From assembly GCA_034433795.1 (NCBI GenBank), contig DAOUAE010000020.1:53865-117864 (forward strand): 64,000 nucleotides of DNA, read 5' to 3'. This document shows, piece by piece, positions 44,067 through 53,373 of this stretch; positions within the stretch are counted from its first letter, which is position 1, and every line of letters starts with the position of its first letter. Both the position numbers and the translations under genes were made by a program. A model generated the notes under the pieces. It did not search any database, was not told the DNA's origin, and saw only the letters and a program-made list of their open reading frames with translations. This DNA is from DAOUAE01 sp034433795 (lineage in GTDB: Bacteria; Chloroflexota; UBA6077; FW602-bin22; DAOUAE01).

Positions 44067-45211
44067 ACCGCCCAGACCTTCGGGCAGTAGATCTCCTGGA
44101 AGACGGCCAGGGCGTACCGGTCGGTCATGCCGGCGATGTAGTCGCAGACCACCCGCTCCACCGGGTCGCGCCGCAGGAAGGCCTGGTACTCCGGCGGCAG
44201 CGCCTCGGGGTGCTGGCAGTAGTAGGTGTAGAGCATCTGGACCAGGCGCTTGGCCTTGGCCTCCTCGGCCTTGGCCTGCGAGTCGAGGTAGACCGTCTGA
44301 AACATGAACTCGCGCAGACAATCGGTCGCCTCCTGGACCGCCGGGCTCATGCGAATAAGAGCCTCGCCCCGCTCGGCCCGCGCGGCCAGGTCGGCCTGCA
44401 GAGCCTCGTAGTCGGCGCGTGTCTGCTCACGGCTGTCCTCAGCGGCCCGGACCGCCTCCCAGCTGGCGTCGATAATGTCGCAGACCATGGTGTTGATCCG
44501 TTCGGCGTGGCGGGTGCCCAGGACGCGCCGGCAGAGGGCCGGCAGGTCCTCCTCCCGCAGGAGCCCCGCCCGGACGGCGTCGCCGATATCGTGGTTGAGA
44601 TAGGCGATGGCGTCGGCCAGTTTGACGATCTGCCCCTCCAGCGTGGGGGCGACACCGGCGCCGGGGGCGGCCAGGCTCTCGCGGGCCTTGGAGTGCTTGA
44701 GGATACTGACCCGCGTCTCCCAGGTCAGGTTCAGCCCCTGGCCGTTCTTCTCCAGCACGTCCACCACCCGCAGGCTCTGCTCGTAGTGGCGGAAGCCGCC
44801 GGGCACGACCTCGTTGAGGGCCTCTTCGCCGGCGTGGCCGAAGGGGGGATGGCCCAGATCGTGGGCCAGGGCGATGGCCTCGGTCAGGTCCTCATTGAGA
44901 TTCAGAGCCCGGGCGATGGAGCGGGCGATCTGGGCCAGTTCCAGGGTATGAGTCAGGCGGGTGACGTAGTGGTCGCCTTGAGGGGCGAAGAAGACCTGGG
45001 TCTTGTGTTTGAGGCGGCGGAAGGCCTTGGAGTGGATGATCCGGTCGCGGTCGCGCTGGAACTCCGTCCGGGTGGGCGAGGGCTCCTCCGGACGCAGACG
45101 CCCCCGGCTGAAGTAACTTTTGGCGGCCAGCGGCGAGAGCAGCCGCTCACGGGCCTCCAGCCGTGCGCGAACCCCCTCGTGATACCGTGGCCGTCCGGCG
45201 ACCTCCCACAT
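44063..45211 (-). CDS. dgt: dGTPase-like HD-domain triphosphohydrolase
   Basis: 382 residues, ATG at 45211 with only a poorly spaced GGGGGTGGGAG before it. HD-domain motif: RLTHTLELAQIARSIAR gives the first His, AIALAHDLGHPPFGHAGE gives His-Asp and the following dGTPase-type GHPPFGH, and KLADAIAYLNHDIGDA supplies the final Asp. It converts dNTPs to deoxynucleosides and triphosphate. It is directly upstream of the primase genes, as in many Gram-positive bacteria. Confidence 0.95.
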   Translation of the reverse strand: MWEVAGRPRYHEGVRARLEARERLLSPLAAKSYFSRGRLRPEEPSPTRTEFQRDRDRIIHSKAFRRLKHKTQVFFAPQGDHYVTRLTHTLELAQIARSIARALNLNEDLTEAIALAHDLGHPPFGHAGEEALNEVVPGGFRHYEQSLRVVDVLEKNGQGLNLTWETRVSILKHSKARESLAAPGAGVAPTLEGQIVKLADAIAYLNHDIGDAVRAGLLREEDLPALCRRVLGTRHAERINTMVCDIIDASWEAVRAAEDSREQTRADYEALQADLAARAERGEALIRMSPAVQEATDCLREFMFQTVYLDSQAKAEEAKAKRLVQMLYTYYCQHPEALPPEYQAFLRRDPVERVVCDYIAGMTDRYALAVFQEIYCPKVWAV

Positions 45212-45224
45212 CTCCCACCCCCAG

Positions 45225-45253
45225 CGGTGCGGGGGAGAGCCTCCCCCGCACCG
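45225..45253. terminator. Strong hairpin between ppdK and dgt
   Basis: Perfect 13-bp stem (45225-45237 with 45241-45253) and 3-nt loop, 13 nt after the ppdK stop on the reverse strand. No T-run follows, so it may be a Rho-dependent or processing site, or simply stabilise the ppdK mRNA end. Confidence 0.5.
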
Positions 45254-45265
45254 GTTCGAGCGGCC

Positions 45266-48055
45266 TCAGGCCGTGTGGGCCACCAGCGGCCGGGCCAGGG
45301 CCGCCTGAGCGGCGGCCAGCCGGGCCACCGGCACCCGGTACGGCGAGGCGCTCACGTAGTTCAGGCCCAGCTCGTGGCAGAAGGCGATGGACTCGGGATC
45401 GCCGCCGTGCTCGCCGCAGATGCCGACCTCCAGGTCGGGCCGGGTCTGACGGCCCTGCTCAACCGCCCAGCGCATCAGCTTCCCCACCCCCTCGCGGTCC
45501 AGCACCTGGAACGGGTTCTGGGGCAGGATCTTGCGCTCGACGTACTGGAGCAGGAACTTGCCCTCGGCATCGTCACGGCTGATGCCGAAGGTGGTCTGGG
45601 TCAGATCGTTGGTGCCGAAGGAGAAGAACTCAGCGGCCTGGGCGATCTCGTCGGCGGTCAAGGCCGCCCGCGGGACCTCGATCATCGTGCCGAACTTGTA
45701 GGGGATGGTCACCCCGGCCTCGGCCTGGACCGCCTGGGCCACCCGTTCGAGCTGCTCGCGGGCCACCCGCAGTTCGTTGATGTGGCCGACCAGCGGGATC
45801 ATGATCTCGGGCTTGACGACCTTCCCCTCGGCCTGGACGGCGATGGCCGCCCGGAAGATGGCCCGGACCTGCATCTCGTAGATGGCCGGGAAGAGGATAC
45901 CCAGCCGGCAGCCGCGCAGGCCGAGCATCGGGTTGGCCTCGCGCATGCCGGCCACCGCCCGCAGCAGCTTCTCCTTCTCGGCCAGCTCCGCCCCATCGCC
46001 CTTCAGACGCAGCTCGGTGACCTCGACCAGGAGATCTTCATAGCGCGGCAGGAACTCGTGGAGCGGCGGGTCGAGCAGCCGGATGACCACCGGCAGACCG
46101 TCCATCACCCGGAAGATGCCCTTGAAGTCCTCGGTCTGAATGACCTCCAGCCGGCGCAGACTGTCGTGGTAGGCGTGCCAGGCTTCGCTGGCCTCGCGCC
46201 GGCGCCGGGCCTCGGCCAGCTGCTGCTGGAGCCTGGCCGGGTCCTGATCGGGCCGGGGGTTGGCCAGAGCCGCCTCAAGATCGGCCACCGCCCGGTCGAG
46301 GGCCGTGGCCTCGGCCGCCGCCAGGATCATCGTCCGGACCAGCGGCAGGCGGTCCGGCTCGAAGAACATGTGCTCGGTCCGGCAGAGGCCGATACCCTGG
46401 GCCCCGTACTCGCGGGCCTTGGCGGCGTCGCGCGGGTAGTCGGCGTTGGCCCAGACCTGCAACTGCCGCACCTCGTCGGCCCAGCTCAGGAGTTCGCGCA
46501 GCTCCGGCGAGAGCTCCGGCTCGATGAGCGGCACCTCACCCAGGATGACCTCGCCGGTGCTGCCGTTGATCGAGATGACATCGCCCTCTTTGACGACGAT
46601 GCCGTCCACCGTGAACTGGCGCTTCTCCAGATCGATCTGGAGCGCCTCGCAGCCGGCCACGCAGGGCTTGCCCAGCCCGCGGGCCACCACCGCCGCGTGC
46701 GAGGTCGCCCCGCCCCGGGCGGTCAGGATCCCCTGGGCCACCAGCATCCCGTGGACGTCGTCGGGGTTGGTCTCCGGGCGGACCAGGATGACCTTCTCGC
46801 CCTGGCGAGCCAGGGCCTCGGCCCGGTCGGCGTCGAAGACCGCCTTGCCGGTGGCCGCGCCGGGCGAGGCGTTCAGGCCACGGGCGATGACCTGGACCTT
46901 GGCCCGCGGGTCGATCTGCGGGTGCAGCAGTTGCTCGATCTGCTCCGGCTCCACCCGCTTGAGGGCCTCGGCCTTATCGATCAGCCCCTCGTGGACCATA
47001 TCCACCGCGATCTTGACCGCCGCCGCCGCCGACCGCTTGCCCGAGCGGGTCTGGAGCATGTACAGCTTGCCGCGCTCGATGGTGAACTCCAGGTCCTGCA
47101 TATCCCGGTAGTGCCGCTCGAGCATCTCGGCGTAGCGCTTGAACTGCTCGTAGACCTCGGGCATGTCCTCCTTGAGAGCGGCGATCGGCTTGGGGGTGCG
47201 GATCCCGGCCACCACGTCCTCGCCCTGGGCGTTGGGCAGGTACTCGCCGTACAGTTCCTTCTCGCCGGTCAGCGGGTTGCGGGTGAAGGCCACGCCGGTG
47301 CCCGAGTCCCAGCCCATGTTGCCGAAGACCATGGCCTGGACGTTGACGGCGGTGCCCAGATCGTGGGGAATCTTGTGGAAGTTGCGGTAGTCCACCGCCC
47401 GCTTGTTCATCCAGGAGTTGAAGACCGCCTGGATGGCCAGGCGCAGCTGCTCGTAGGGATCGCTGGGGAAGGGCCGGCCGGTCTCCTCCTCGACGATCCG
47501 CTTGAACTCCTCGACCAGGTCCCGCAGGTGCTCGGCCGTCAGATCCGTATCGGCCTGGGCCCCCACCTGACGCTTTTTCTCCTCCAGCCGCCGCTCGAAG
47601 CGCTCCGGGTCGATGCCCAGGACGATTTTGCCGAACATCTGGATGAAGCGGCGGTAGGCGTCGTAGGCGAAGCGCTCGTTGCCGGTCTGGGCGATGAGCC
47701 CCTTGACCGTCTCGTCGTTGAGGCCCAGGTTGAGGACGGTATCCATCATACCCGGCATCGAGAACTTGGCGCCCGAGCGGACCGAGACGAGCAGCGGGTT
47801 GGTCGGGTCGCCGAAGCGCTTGCCGGTCTCGCGCTCGATGACCTTGAGCGCCTCCAGGACCTGCTCCCAGAGCCCCTCGGGGAACTGCCGGCCGCTGGCG
47901 TAGTAGGCGTTGCAGGCCTCGGTGGTGATGGTGAAGCCGGGAGGCACAGGCAGCCCGGCTCGGGTCATCTCGGCGACGCCGGCGCCCTTTCCGCCGAGCA
48001 GGTCGCGCATCTGGGCGTTGCCTTCGGTGAAGAGATAGACCCATTTCTTGGCCAT
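45266..48055 (-). CDS. ppdK: Pyruvate, phosphate dikinase
   Basis: 929 residues. It interconverts pyruvate, ATP and phosphate with PEP, AMP and diphosphate. The N-terminal ATP-grasp domain begins YLFTEGNAQMRDLLGGKGAG; the swivelling domain holds TARGGATSHAAVVARG with the phospho-His; the C-terminal PEP/pyruvate barrel has GLCRTEHMFF, GREANPMLGLRGCRLG-like text and FSFGTNDLTQ, ending with GICGEHGGDP. A central insert of ~50 Glu/Arg/Ala residues could form a coiled coil. A TATAAT (reverse, 48110-48115) overlaps the glyS stop and may be its -10. Confidence 0.97.
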   Translation of the reverse strand: MAKKWVYLFTEGNAQMRDLLGGKGAGVAEMTRAGLPVPPGFTITTEACNAYYASGRQFPEGLWEQVLEALKVIERETGKRFGDPTNPLLVSVRSGAKFSMPGMMDTVLNLGLNDETVKGLIAQTGNERFAYDAYRRFIQMFGKIVLGIDPERFERRLEEKKRQVGAQADTDLTAEHLRDLVEEFKRIVEEETGRPFPSDPYEQLRLAIQAVFNSWMNKRAVDYRNFHKIPHDLGTAVNVQAMVFGNMGWDSGTGVAFTRNPLTGEKELYGEYLPNAQGEDVVAGIRTPKPIAALKEDMPEVYEQFKRYAEMLERHYRDMQDLEFTIERGKLYMLQTRSGKRSAAAAVKIAVDMVHEGLIDKAEALKRVEPEQIEQLLHPQIDPRAKVQVIARGLNASPGAATGKAVFDADRAEALARQGEKVILVRPETNPDDVHGMLVAQGILTARGGATSHAAVVARGLGKPCVAGCEALQIDLEKRQFTVDGIVVKEGDVISINGSTGEVILGEVPLIEPELSPELRELLSWADEVRQLQVWANADYPRDAAKAREYGAQGIGLCRTEHMFFEPDRLPLVRTMILAAAEATALDRAVADLEAALANPRPDQDPARLQQQLAEARRRREASEAWHAYHDSLRRLEVIQTEDFKGIFRVMDGLPVVIRLLDPPLHEFLPRYEDLLVEVTELRLKGDGAELAEKEKLLRAVAGMREANPMLGLRGCRLGILFPAIYEMQVRAIFRAAIAVQAEGKVVKPEIMIPLVGHINELRVAREQLERVAQAVQAEAGVTIPYKFGTMIEVPRAALTADEIAQAAEFFSFGTNDLTQTTFGISRDDAEGKFLLQYVERKILPQNPFQVLDREGVGKLMRWAVEQGRQTRPDLEVGICGEHGGDPESIAFCHELGLNYVSASPYRVPVARLAAAQAALARPLVAHTA

Positions 48056-48110
48056 CGCCGATGAACCTCCTTGGGGTCCGAAGATCAGCCGTCTCCTGAT
48101 CGACTGGCTA

Positions 48111-49406
48111 TTATACCACTTTCAACCGGTCGCACAGAGCGGCCACCAGGTCGGCGATCGGCACCCGTTCCTGCTGCATCGTGTCGCGGTCGCGGATCGT
48201 CACCGCCCGATCCTCCAGCGTCTGGAAATCGATGGTGACGCAGTAGGGGGTTCCGATCTCGTCCTGCCGGCGGTAGCGGCGGCCGATCGACTGGGCGTCA
48301 TCGTAGGCGGTGGTGAAGTGCGGCCGAAGAAGCGCCCAGACCTCCTTGGCCACCTGGACCAGCGGCTCCTTCCGGGAGAGCGGCAGGACCGCCACCTTGA
48401 TGGGGGCTAGGGCCTTGTGCAGCTTGAGGACGACCCGCACCCCCTCCTTATCCGGCTCCTCGCTGTAGGCGTCGAGGAGAAAAGCCAGAAGCGAGCGGTC
48501 CACGCCGGCCGAGGGCTCGATGACGTAGGGGAAGTAATGGGTGCCGGTCTCCTCGTCGAAGTAGGTCAGGGCCTCGCCGCTGTATTCGGAGTGGCGCCGC
48601 AGGTCGAAGTCGGTCCGGTTGGCGATGCCCTCCAGTTCGGCCCAGCCCCAGGGGAAACGGTACTGGATGTCCACCGTGGCCTTGGCGTAGTGGGCCAGTT
48701 CCTCGGGCGGGTACTCGTAGAAGCGCAGGTTCTCCTCGCGCAGCCCCAGCCGCACGTACCAGCGCCGGCGCTCCTCGACCCAGTAGCGGTGCCACTGCTC
48801 GTCGGTCCCCGGCTTGACGAAGTACTCGATCTCCATCTGCTCGAACTCGCGGCTGCGGAAGATGAACTTGCCGGGGGTGATCTCGTTGCGGAAGGCCTTC
48901 CCGATCTGGGCCACGCCGAAGGGCAGCTTGCGACGGGTGGTGTTGAGAATGTTCTTGAAGTTGACGAAGATGCCCTGGGCCGTCTCGGGGCGGAGGTAGG
49001 CCACCGCCGCCTCCTCCTCGACCGGGCCGACGTAGGTCTTGAACATCGTGTTGAACATGCGGGCCTCGGTCAGCCGCCCCCCGCACTCCGGGCAGCGCTC
49101 GCCGACCTCGTCGGCCCGGAAGCGGTGCTTGCAGACCAGGCACTCGACCAGCGGCTCGATGAAACTCTGAACGTGGCCGGAGGCCTCCCAGGTGCGCGGG
49201 TGCATGATGATGGCCGCATCCAGACCGACCATATCGTCGCGTTCCTGGACCACCGCCCGCCACCAGGCCTCTTTGATGTTGCGCTTGAGTTCGACACCCA
49301 GCGGCCCGTAGTCCCAGAAGCCGCCGATGCCGCCGTAGATTTCGCTGGACGGGAAGATAAAGCCCCGCCGCTTGCAGAGAGAGACAAGCGTTTCGAGGTC
49401 TGGCAC
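48111..49406 (-). CDS. glyS: Glycyl-tRNA synthetase (single-chain type)
   Basis: 431 residues, GTG at 49406 after GAGGTGAAG. Class II enzyme of the alpha2 type: motif 1 region IYGGIGGFWDYGPLGVELK; a zinc-ribbon-like CLVCKHRF with CPECGGRL; motif 2 FRNEITPGKFIFRSREFEQME; motif 3 VIEPSAGVDRSLLAFL. The C-terminal anticodon-binding domain follows (VAVLPLSRKEPL). The 127-nt leader after its promoter shows no T-box consensus that I could recognise. Confidence 0.97.
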   Translation of the reverse strand: MPDLETLVSLCKRRGFIFPSSEIYGGIGGFWDYGPLGVELKRNIKEAWWRAVVQERDDMVGLDAAIIMHPRTWEASGHVQSFIEPLVECLVCKHRFRADEVGERCPECGGRLTEARMFNTMFKTYVGPVEEEAAVAYLRPETAQGIFVNFKNILNTTRRKLPFGVAQIGKAFRNEITPGKFIFRSREFEQMEIEYFVKPGTDEQWHRYWVEERRRWYVRLGLREENLRFYEYPPEELAHYAKATVDIQYRFPWGWAELEGIANRTDFDLRRHSEYSGEALTYFDEETGTHYFPYVIEPSAGVDRSLLAFLLDAYSEEPDKEGVRVVLKLHKALAPIKVAVLPLSRKEPLVQVAKEVWALLRPHFTTAYDDAQSIGRRYRRQDEIGTPYCVTIDFQTLEDRAVTIRDRDTMQQERVPIADLVAALCDRLKVV

Positions 49407-49539
49407 CGGTTCTTCACCTCACCGCACCGCCGCCCGCAGCGCTCACACAAAGCGAGGGCGGGTGAACGCCCCGCCCCCGTGGGCGGCTTTCGGCCAGGCC
49501 CTCCGCGCCGGTCTCAGCGCGGGGCCGCTGCTACCGCAA

Positions 49540-49569
49540 ACTATACCCGACCGGAGAAAAGGCTGTCAA
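49540..49569 (-). promoter_or_regulatory. glyS promoter
   Basis: Reverse strand perfect TTGACA (49564-49569), 18-nt spacer, TATAGT (49540-49545). The predicted start near 49533 gives a ~127-nt leader. A forward TACAAT at 49576-49581 may be the -10 of the peptidase gene. Confidence 0.75.
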
Positions 49570-49611
49570 ATCTGGTACAATCTGGCCGAAAGCCACCGCC
49601 AGGAGCCGCCG

Positions 49612-51216
49612 ATGTCCCGTCTGACCGCGATCCAGCGCTTCATCGCCGAGCACACCGCCACCCTCGAGCCCCTCCAGCGGGCGCTGGCCCTGGCCCACTG
49701 GGAGGCCGCCACCACCGGCTCGGCCGAGGCCAGCGCCCAGGCCGCCCGCCTGGAGATCGCTCTCCGCCAGCTTTACGCCGACCCCACCGCCTACGCCCAG
49801 GTCCGCGCCTGGTACGAGGCCGAGGCCGCCGCCGACGACCCGCTGACCGCCCGCCAGCTGACCCTGCTGTACCTCGAGTACACCGGCGGCCAGCAGGACC
49901 CCGCCACCATCGAGGCGCTGACCGCTCTCGAAAAAGAGGTCCGCGATGAGTACACCACCTACCGCGCCCGGCTCCACGGCCGTCCCGTCTCGGACAACAC
50001 CCTCGACCAGATCCTGGCCCACGAGACCGATTCGACCCGGCTGCAGGAGGCCTGGGAGGCCAGCAAGCAGATCGGCCAGCGGGTGGCCGACCGCGTCCGC
50101 GAACTGGCCCGGCGGCGCAACGCCGCCGCCCGCCGGCAGGGCTTCCGCGACCACTTCCAGAAGAGCCTGCGGCTCGCCGAAATCGCCGAGGACCGCCTCT
50201 TCGCCCTGCTGGCCACCCTCGAAGCCGAGACCGCCGCGCCGTTCCGAGCCGCCAAGGAGGCCCTGGACGCTCGACTGGCCGCCCGGTTCGGGGTGACCCC
50301 CGCGGACCTCCGCCCCTGGCACTACGGCGACCGTTTCTTCCAGAATCCACCCCCGGCCAGCACGCTCGACCTTGACCCGCTCTTCGCCGAGCGCGATCTG
50401 GTGGCCCTGGCGGTGCGGACGTTCGACGGACTGGGGTTCGACGTTCGACCGGTCCTCATGCGCAGCGATCTCTACGCCCGGCCGGGCAAGAACCAGCACG
50501 CCTTCTGTACCGATATCGACCGGCGGGGCGATGTGCGCATCCTCTGCAACCTCGAGCCCACCGCCCGCTGGCTGGAGACCCTTCTGCACGAACTGGGGCA
50601 CGCCGTCTACGACCGCGCCATCGACCCCAATCTCCCCTACCTCCTGCGGACACCGGCCCACCTCATCACCACCGAGGCGGTGGCCCTGCTCCTGGGCCGG
50701 CTGGTCCTCCAGCCCGACTGGCTGACCGCCGTCGCCGGCGTGGACCGGTCGTGGGTGGCCGCCCAGCGCGCCGCGCTGGCGGCCCAGGAGCGCCTGAGCC
50801 GGCTGATCTTCCTGCGCTGGGCCATGGTGGTGGTGCACTTCGAGCGGGCGCTCTACGCCGACCCGGACCAGGACCTCAATCGCCGGTGGTGGGATCTGGT
50901 CGAACGGTTCCAGCTGGTGCGCCGGCCCGAGGGCCGCGACGCCCCGGACTGGGCCGCCAAGATCCACCTGGCCCTGCACCCGGTCTACTACCAGAACTAC
51001 CTCCTGGGCGAGCTGCTGGCCAGCCAGCTGGCCGCGGTCCTGCGCCAGCGAGTCGGCCGCCTGGTCGACGCCCCGGCGGTCGGGGCCTACCTCACGGCCG
51101 CCCTCTTCCGCCCCGGCGCCCGGGCCGACTGGGAGACCACGGTCTGCCAGGCGACTGGCCAGCCACTGACCCCGCTCTACCTGGTCCAGGAGTGCTGCGC
51201 TCTATCCTCTGCCTGA
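49612..51216 (+). CDS. Gluzincin metallopeptidase, M2/M3-like
   Basis: 534 residues after AGGAGCCGCCG. Mostly helical. The zinc site is LLHELGHAVYD (His326, Glu327, His330), with the third ligand probably in the downstream TTEAVALLLGRL segment. The N-terminal LAHWEAATTGS and the overall length fit M2-type bacterial peptidases (ACE-like) better than longer M3 oligopeptidases. No signal peptide, so it should act on cytoplasmic peptides. The next gene follows after 9 nt. Confidence 0.85.
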   Translation: MSRLTAIQRFIAEHTATLEPLQRALALAHWEAATTGSAEASAQAARLEIALRQLYADPTAYAQVRAWYEAEAAADDPLTARQLTLLYLEYTGGQQDPATIEALTALEKEVRDEYTTYRARLHGRPVSDNTLDQILAHETDSTRLQEAWEASKQIGQRVADRVRELARRRNAAARRQGFRDHFQKSLRLAEIAEDRLFALLATLEAETAAPFRAAKEALDARLAARFGVTPADLRPWHYGDRFFQNPPPASTLDLDPLFAERDLVALAVRTFDGLGFDVRPVLMRSDLYARPGKNQHAFCTDIDRRGDVRILCNLEPTARWLETLLHELGHAVYDRAIDPNLPYLLRTPAHLITTEAVALLLGRLVLQPDWLTAVAGVDRSWVAAQRAALAAQERLSRLIFLRWAMVVVHFERALYADPDQDLNRRWWDLVERFQLVRRPEGRDAPDWAAKIHLALHPVYYQNYLLGELLASQLAAVLRQRVGRLVDAPAVGAYLTAALFRPGARADWETTVCQATGQPLTPLYLVQECCALSSA

Positions 51217-51225
51217 GGAGCGGCC

Positions 51226-52437
51226 ATGGCGCTGCGTCTGTACAACCGTCTGACCGACCGGATCGAGCCGTTCACCCCGGCCGGTCCCCGCGTCGCCCTC
51301 TACGTCTGCGGGGTGACTCCCTACGACGTCACCCACCTGGGCCACGCCTTCACCTACGTCGCCTTCGACGTCCTGGTCCGCTGGCTGGAGCACCGGGGCC
51401 ACCCGGTGACCTATGTCCAGAACGTGACCGACGTCGACGACGATATCCTGGCCCGCGCCCGGCAGACGGGCCTCCGCTGGGATGTGCTGGCCCACCGCGA
51501 GTTCGAGCACTTCCGCGCCGATCTGGAGGCCCTCAACGTCCGCCGGCCGGACCACTGGCCGTGGGCCAGCCAGGCGGTCCCGCAGATCGTCGCCCTCTGC
51601 GAGCAACTGACCGCCGCCGGCTACACCTACCGCCGCGACCACAACCTGTACTTCCGGGTCCGCAGCGTCCCCGACTACGGCCGGCTGAGCCGGCTGGACC
51701 GGGCGACGATGATCGCCCTGGCCCGCGAACGCGGGGGCTACCCCGACGACCCGCGCAAGGAGGACCCGCTGGACTTCGTCCTCTGGCAGGCCTCGCTGCC
51801 CGACGAGCCAGCCTGGGCCTCGCCCTGGGGGCTGGGCCGGCCGGGCTGGCACATCGAGTGCGTGGCCATGATCCTGGCCCATCTCGGCTACCAGGCCGAC
51901 CTCGTCGGCGGCGGCAGCGACCTCATTTTCCCCCACCACGAGAACCAGTTGACTCTGGGCGAGGCCCTGACCGGCCGCCGGCCCTTCGCCCGCTTCTGGG
52001 TTCACACCGGGATGGTCTGCCTGGGGGGGACCAAGATGGCCAAATCGCTGGGGAACCTGGTCCTGGCCGACAGCGTCATCGCCCAGATCGGCGGTAACGC
52101 CACCCGCTGGCTGCTCCTCAGCCACCACTACCGGACCGACTGGGAGTACAACGCGGCCGACCTGGCCAGCGCCCGCGACCGGTGGGAGCGCGTCCGGGCG
52201 GCCATCACCGCGCCGCCGGGCCAGCCGAACGCGCCGGCCGTGCCCTACACCGACCTCGAGGCCGTCGTGGCGGCGGCGCTGGACGACGATCTTAACACCC
52301 CCCGGGCACTGGCGGCGCTGGAGGCCTGGGCCGGACGTCTCCTGGCCGCCGACCCGGCGGCCACCTACCGCGCCCCGGCCCAGGCGGCCCTGCAGGCCAC
52401 CGTCGCCACGCTAGGCTTTCGCCCGGACCTCCCCTAG
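51226..52437 (+). CDS. Cysteinyl-tRNA synthetase-family ligase, MshC-like
   Basis: 403 residues. Class I catalytic domain with THLGHA (HIGH motif, 36-41), zinc ligands Cys28, Cys212 (HIEC) and FPHHE (His/Glu ~237-239), and KMAKS in place of KMSKS (270-274). Several segments look more like MshC, the ligase that joins cysteine to GlcN-inositol in mycothiol synthesis, than CysRS: VCGVTPYDVTHLGHA, YVQNVTDVDD, DRATMIALARERGG, GRPGWHIEC, GGGSDLIFPHHE and GNLVLADS. The length also fits MshC (~410) rather than CysRS (~460), and the C-terminal anticodon region is short. A truncated CysRS remains possible. Confidence 0.75.
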   Translation: MALRLYNRLTDRIEPFTPAGPRVALYVCGVTPYDVTHLGHAFTYVAFDVLVRWLEHRGHPVTYVQNVTDVDDDILARARQTGLRWDVLAHREFEHFRADLEALNVRRPDHWPWASQAVPQIVALCEQLTAAGYTYRRDHNLYFRVRSVPDYGRLSRLDRATMIALARERGGYPDDPRKEDPLDFVLWQASLPDEPAWASPWGLGRPGWHIECVAMILAHLGYQADLVGGGSDLIFPHHENQLTLGEALTGRRPFARFWVHTGMVCLGGTKMAKSLGNLVLADSVIAQIGGNATRWLLLSHHYRTDWEYNAADLASARDRWERVRAAITAPPGQPNAPAVPYTDLEAVVAAALDDDLNTPRALAALEAWAGRLLAADPAATYRAPAQAALQATVATLGFRPDLP

Positions 52438-52461
52438 CGGCCGCCCCCTGTCTGAGGCGCC

Positions 52462-53367
52462 TCAGGCGCGTCGGCCCGACGCGCCGGCCAGCGCTCGCGC
52501 TGCGGGCGTGGTCTCCGGGCCCCGCCCCAGCTCGGCCACCAGCATCCCGGCCAGCATCAGGGCCGCCCCCACCAGCGCCGGCGGGGTCAGACGCTCGCCG
52601 GCGACCAGCGCGGCGAACAGGGCGGCGAAAACCGGCTCCAGCGTGAAGATGAGGGCGGCGTGCGTCGGGGAGGTGTAGCGCTGAGCCCAGGTCTGGACGG
52701 CGAAGACCAGAGCGGTAGCGCCCAGACCGGTGAAGGCCACGGCCGCCCAGACCTCGCCCGGCAGCGCCAGGGTTAGGGACGGGCCGGCGAGCGGCAGGCT
52801 GAGCAGGGCCACCGTGGCCACCTGGACCGTGGTCAGGGCCAGCGGTGGCGAGTGAGGGGCCAGGGCCCCGGTGGCGACAATATGGCCGGCGAAGGCCAGG
52901 GCGCAGAGCAGGACCAGCAGGTCACCGGCCTGGGGCAGCGGTGTCTCCCGGAGCGTGAGGAGCGCCAGCCCGACCGTGGCCAGGACCACCCCCACCCAGA
53001 CGGCCCGGGACGGGCGCTGCCCCAGGGCCAGCCAGGCCAGGCCGGGGACGATCACCACGGAAAGCCCGGTGATGAAGGCGGCGGCGCTGGCGCTGGTCGT
53101 CTGCAGCCCGGTGGTCTGGAAGAAGAAGCCAGCGAAGAGAAAAAGCCCCAGGAGAAGACCGCCCCGGAGATCGGCCCGGGAGAGCCGGCGCAGACGGAGC
53201 CCGGCGACCAGGCCGAGCGCCATCGCGGCGAGAAGGAAGCGCAGCGCCAGAAAGGCGGCCGGGGTCACCGCCGTCAGGGCCTCTTTGACCACGACAAACG
53301 TGGTGCCCCAGATCAGCGTGACCAGAAGCAGGCTGGCGTCGGCCAGCCAGCGGCGCGGCACCACCAT
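52462..53367 (-). CDS. EamA/DMT-family transporter
   Basis: 301 residues with ten predicted membrane helices arranged as two EamA repeats; the first begins SLLLVTLIWGTTFVVVKEAL and the second DLLVLLCALAFAGHIVATG. Family members export amino acids, sugars or metabolites; the substrate cannot be told. A basic/Ala-rich cytoplasmic tail ends it. It starts 6 nt after the response regulator stop in the same direction, so it may be co-transcribed. A 14-bp palindrome (52452-52465) covers its stop. Confidence 0.88.
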   Translation of the reverse strand: MVVPRRWLADASLLLVTLIWGTTFVVVKEALTAVTPAAFLALRFLLAAMALGLVAGLRLRRLSRADLRGGLLLGLFLFAGFFFQTTGLQTTSASAAAFITGLSVVIVPGLAWLALGQRPSRAVWVGVVLATVGLALLTLRETPLPQAGDLLVLLCALAFAGHIVATGALAPHSPPLALTTVQVATVALLSLPLAGPSLTLALPGEVWAAVAFTGLGATALVFAVQTWAQRYTSPTHAALIFTLEPVFAALFAALVAGERLTPPALVGAALMLAGMLVAELGRGPETTPAARALAGASGRRA

Positions 53368-53373
53368 CGCCGA

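Noticed and set aside
44210..48064. 1284-codon open frame on the forward strand
   Set aside because: It is the antisense shadow of ppdK and dgt, whose families are certain; the translated text is low-complexity Leu/Gly/Asp with no domain.
49407..49533. Possible T-box riboswitch in the glyS leader
   Set aside because: A ~127-nt leader is predicted, but neither the T-box sequence nor an antiterminator/terminator pair could be found.
52452..52465. 14-bp perfect palindrome over the EamA stop codon
   Set aside because: No loop or T-run and within a convergent gap of only 24 nt; could be a binding site but equally chance in GC-rich DNA.
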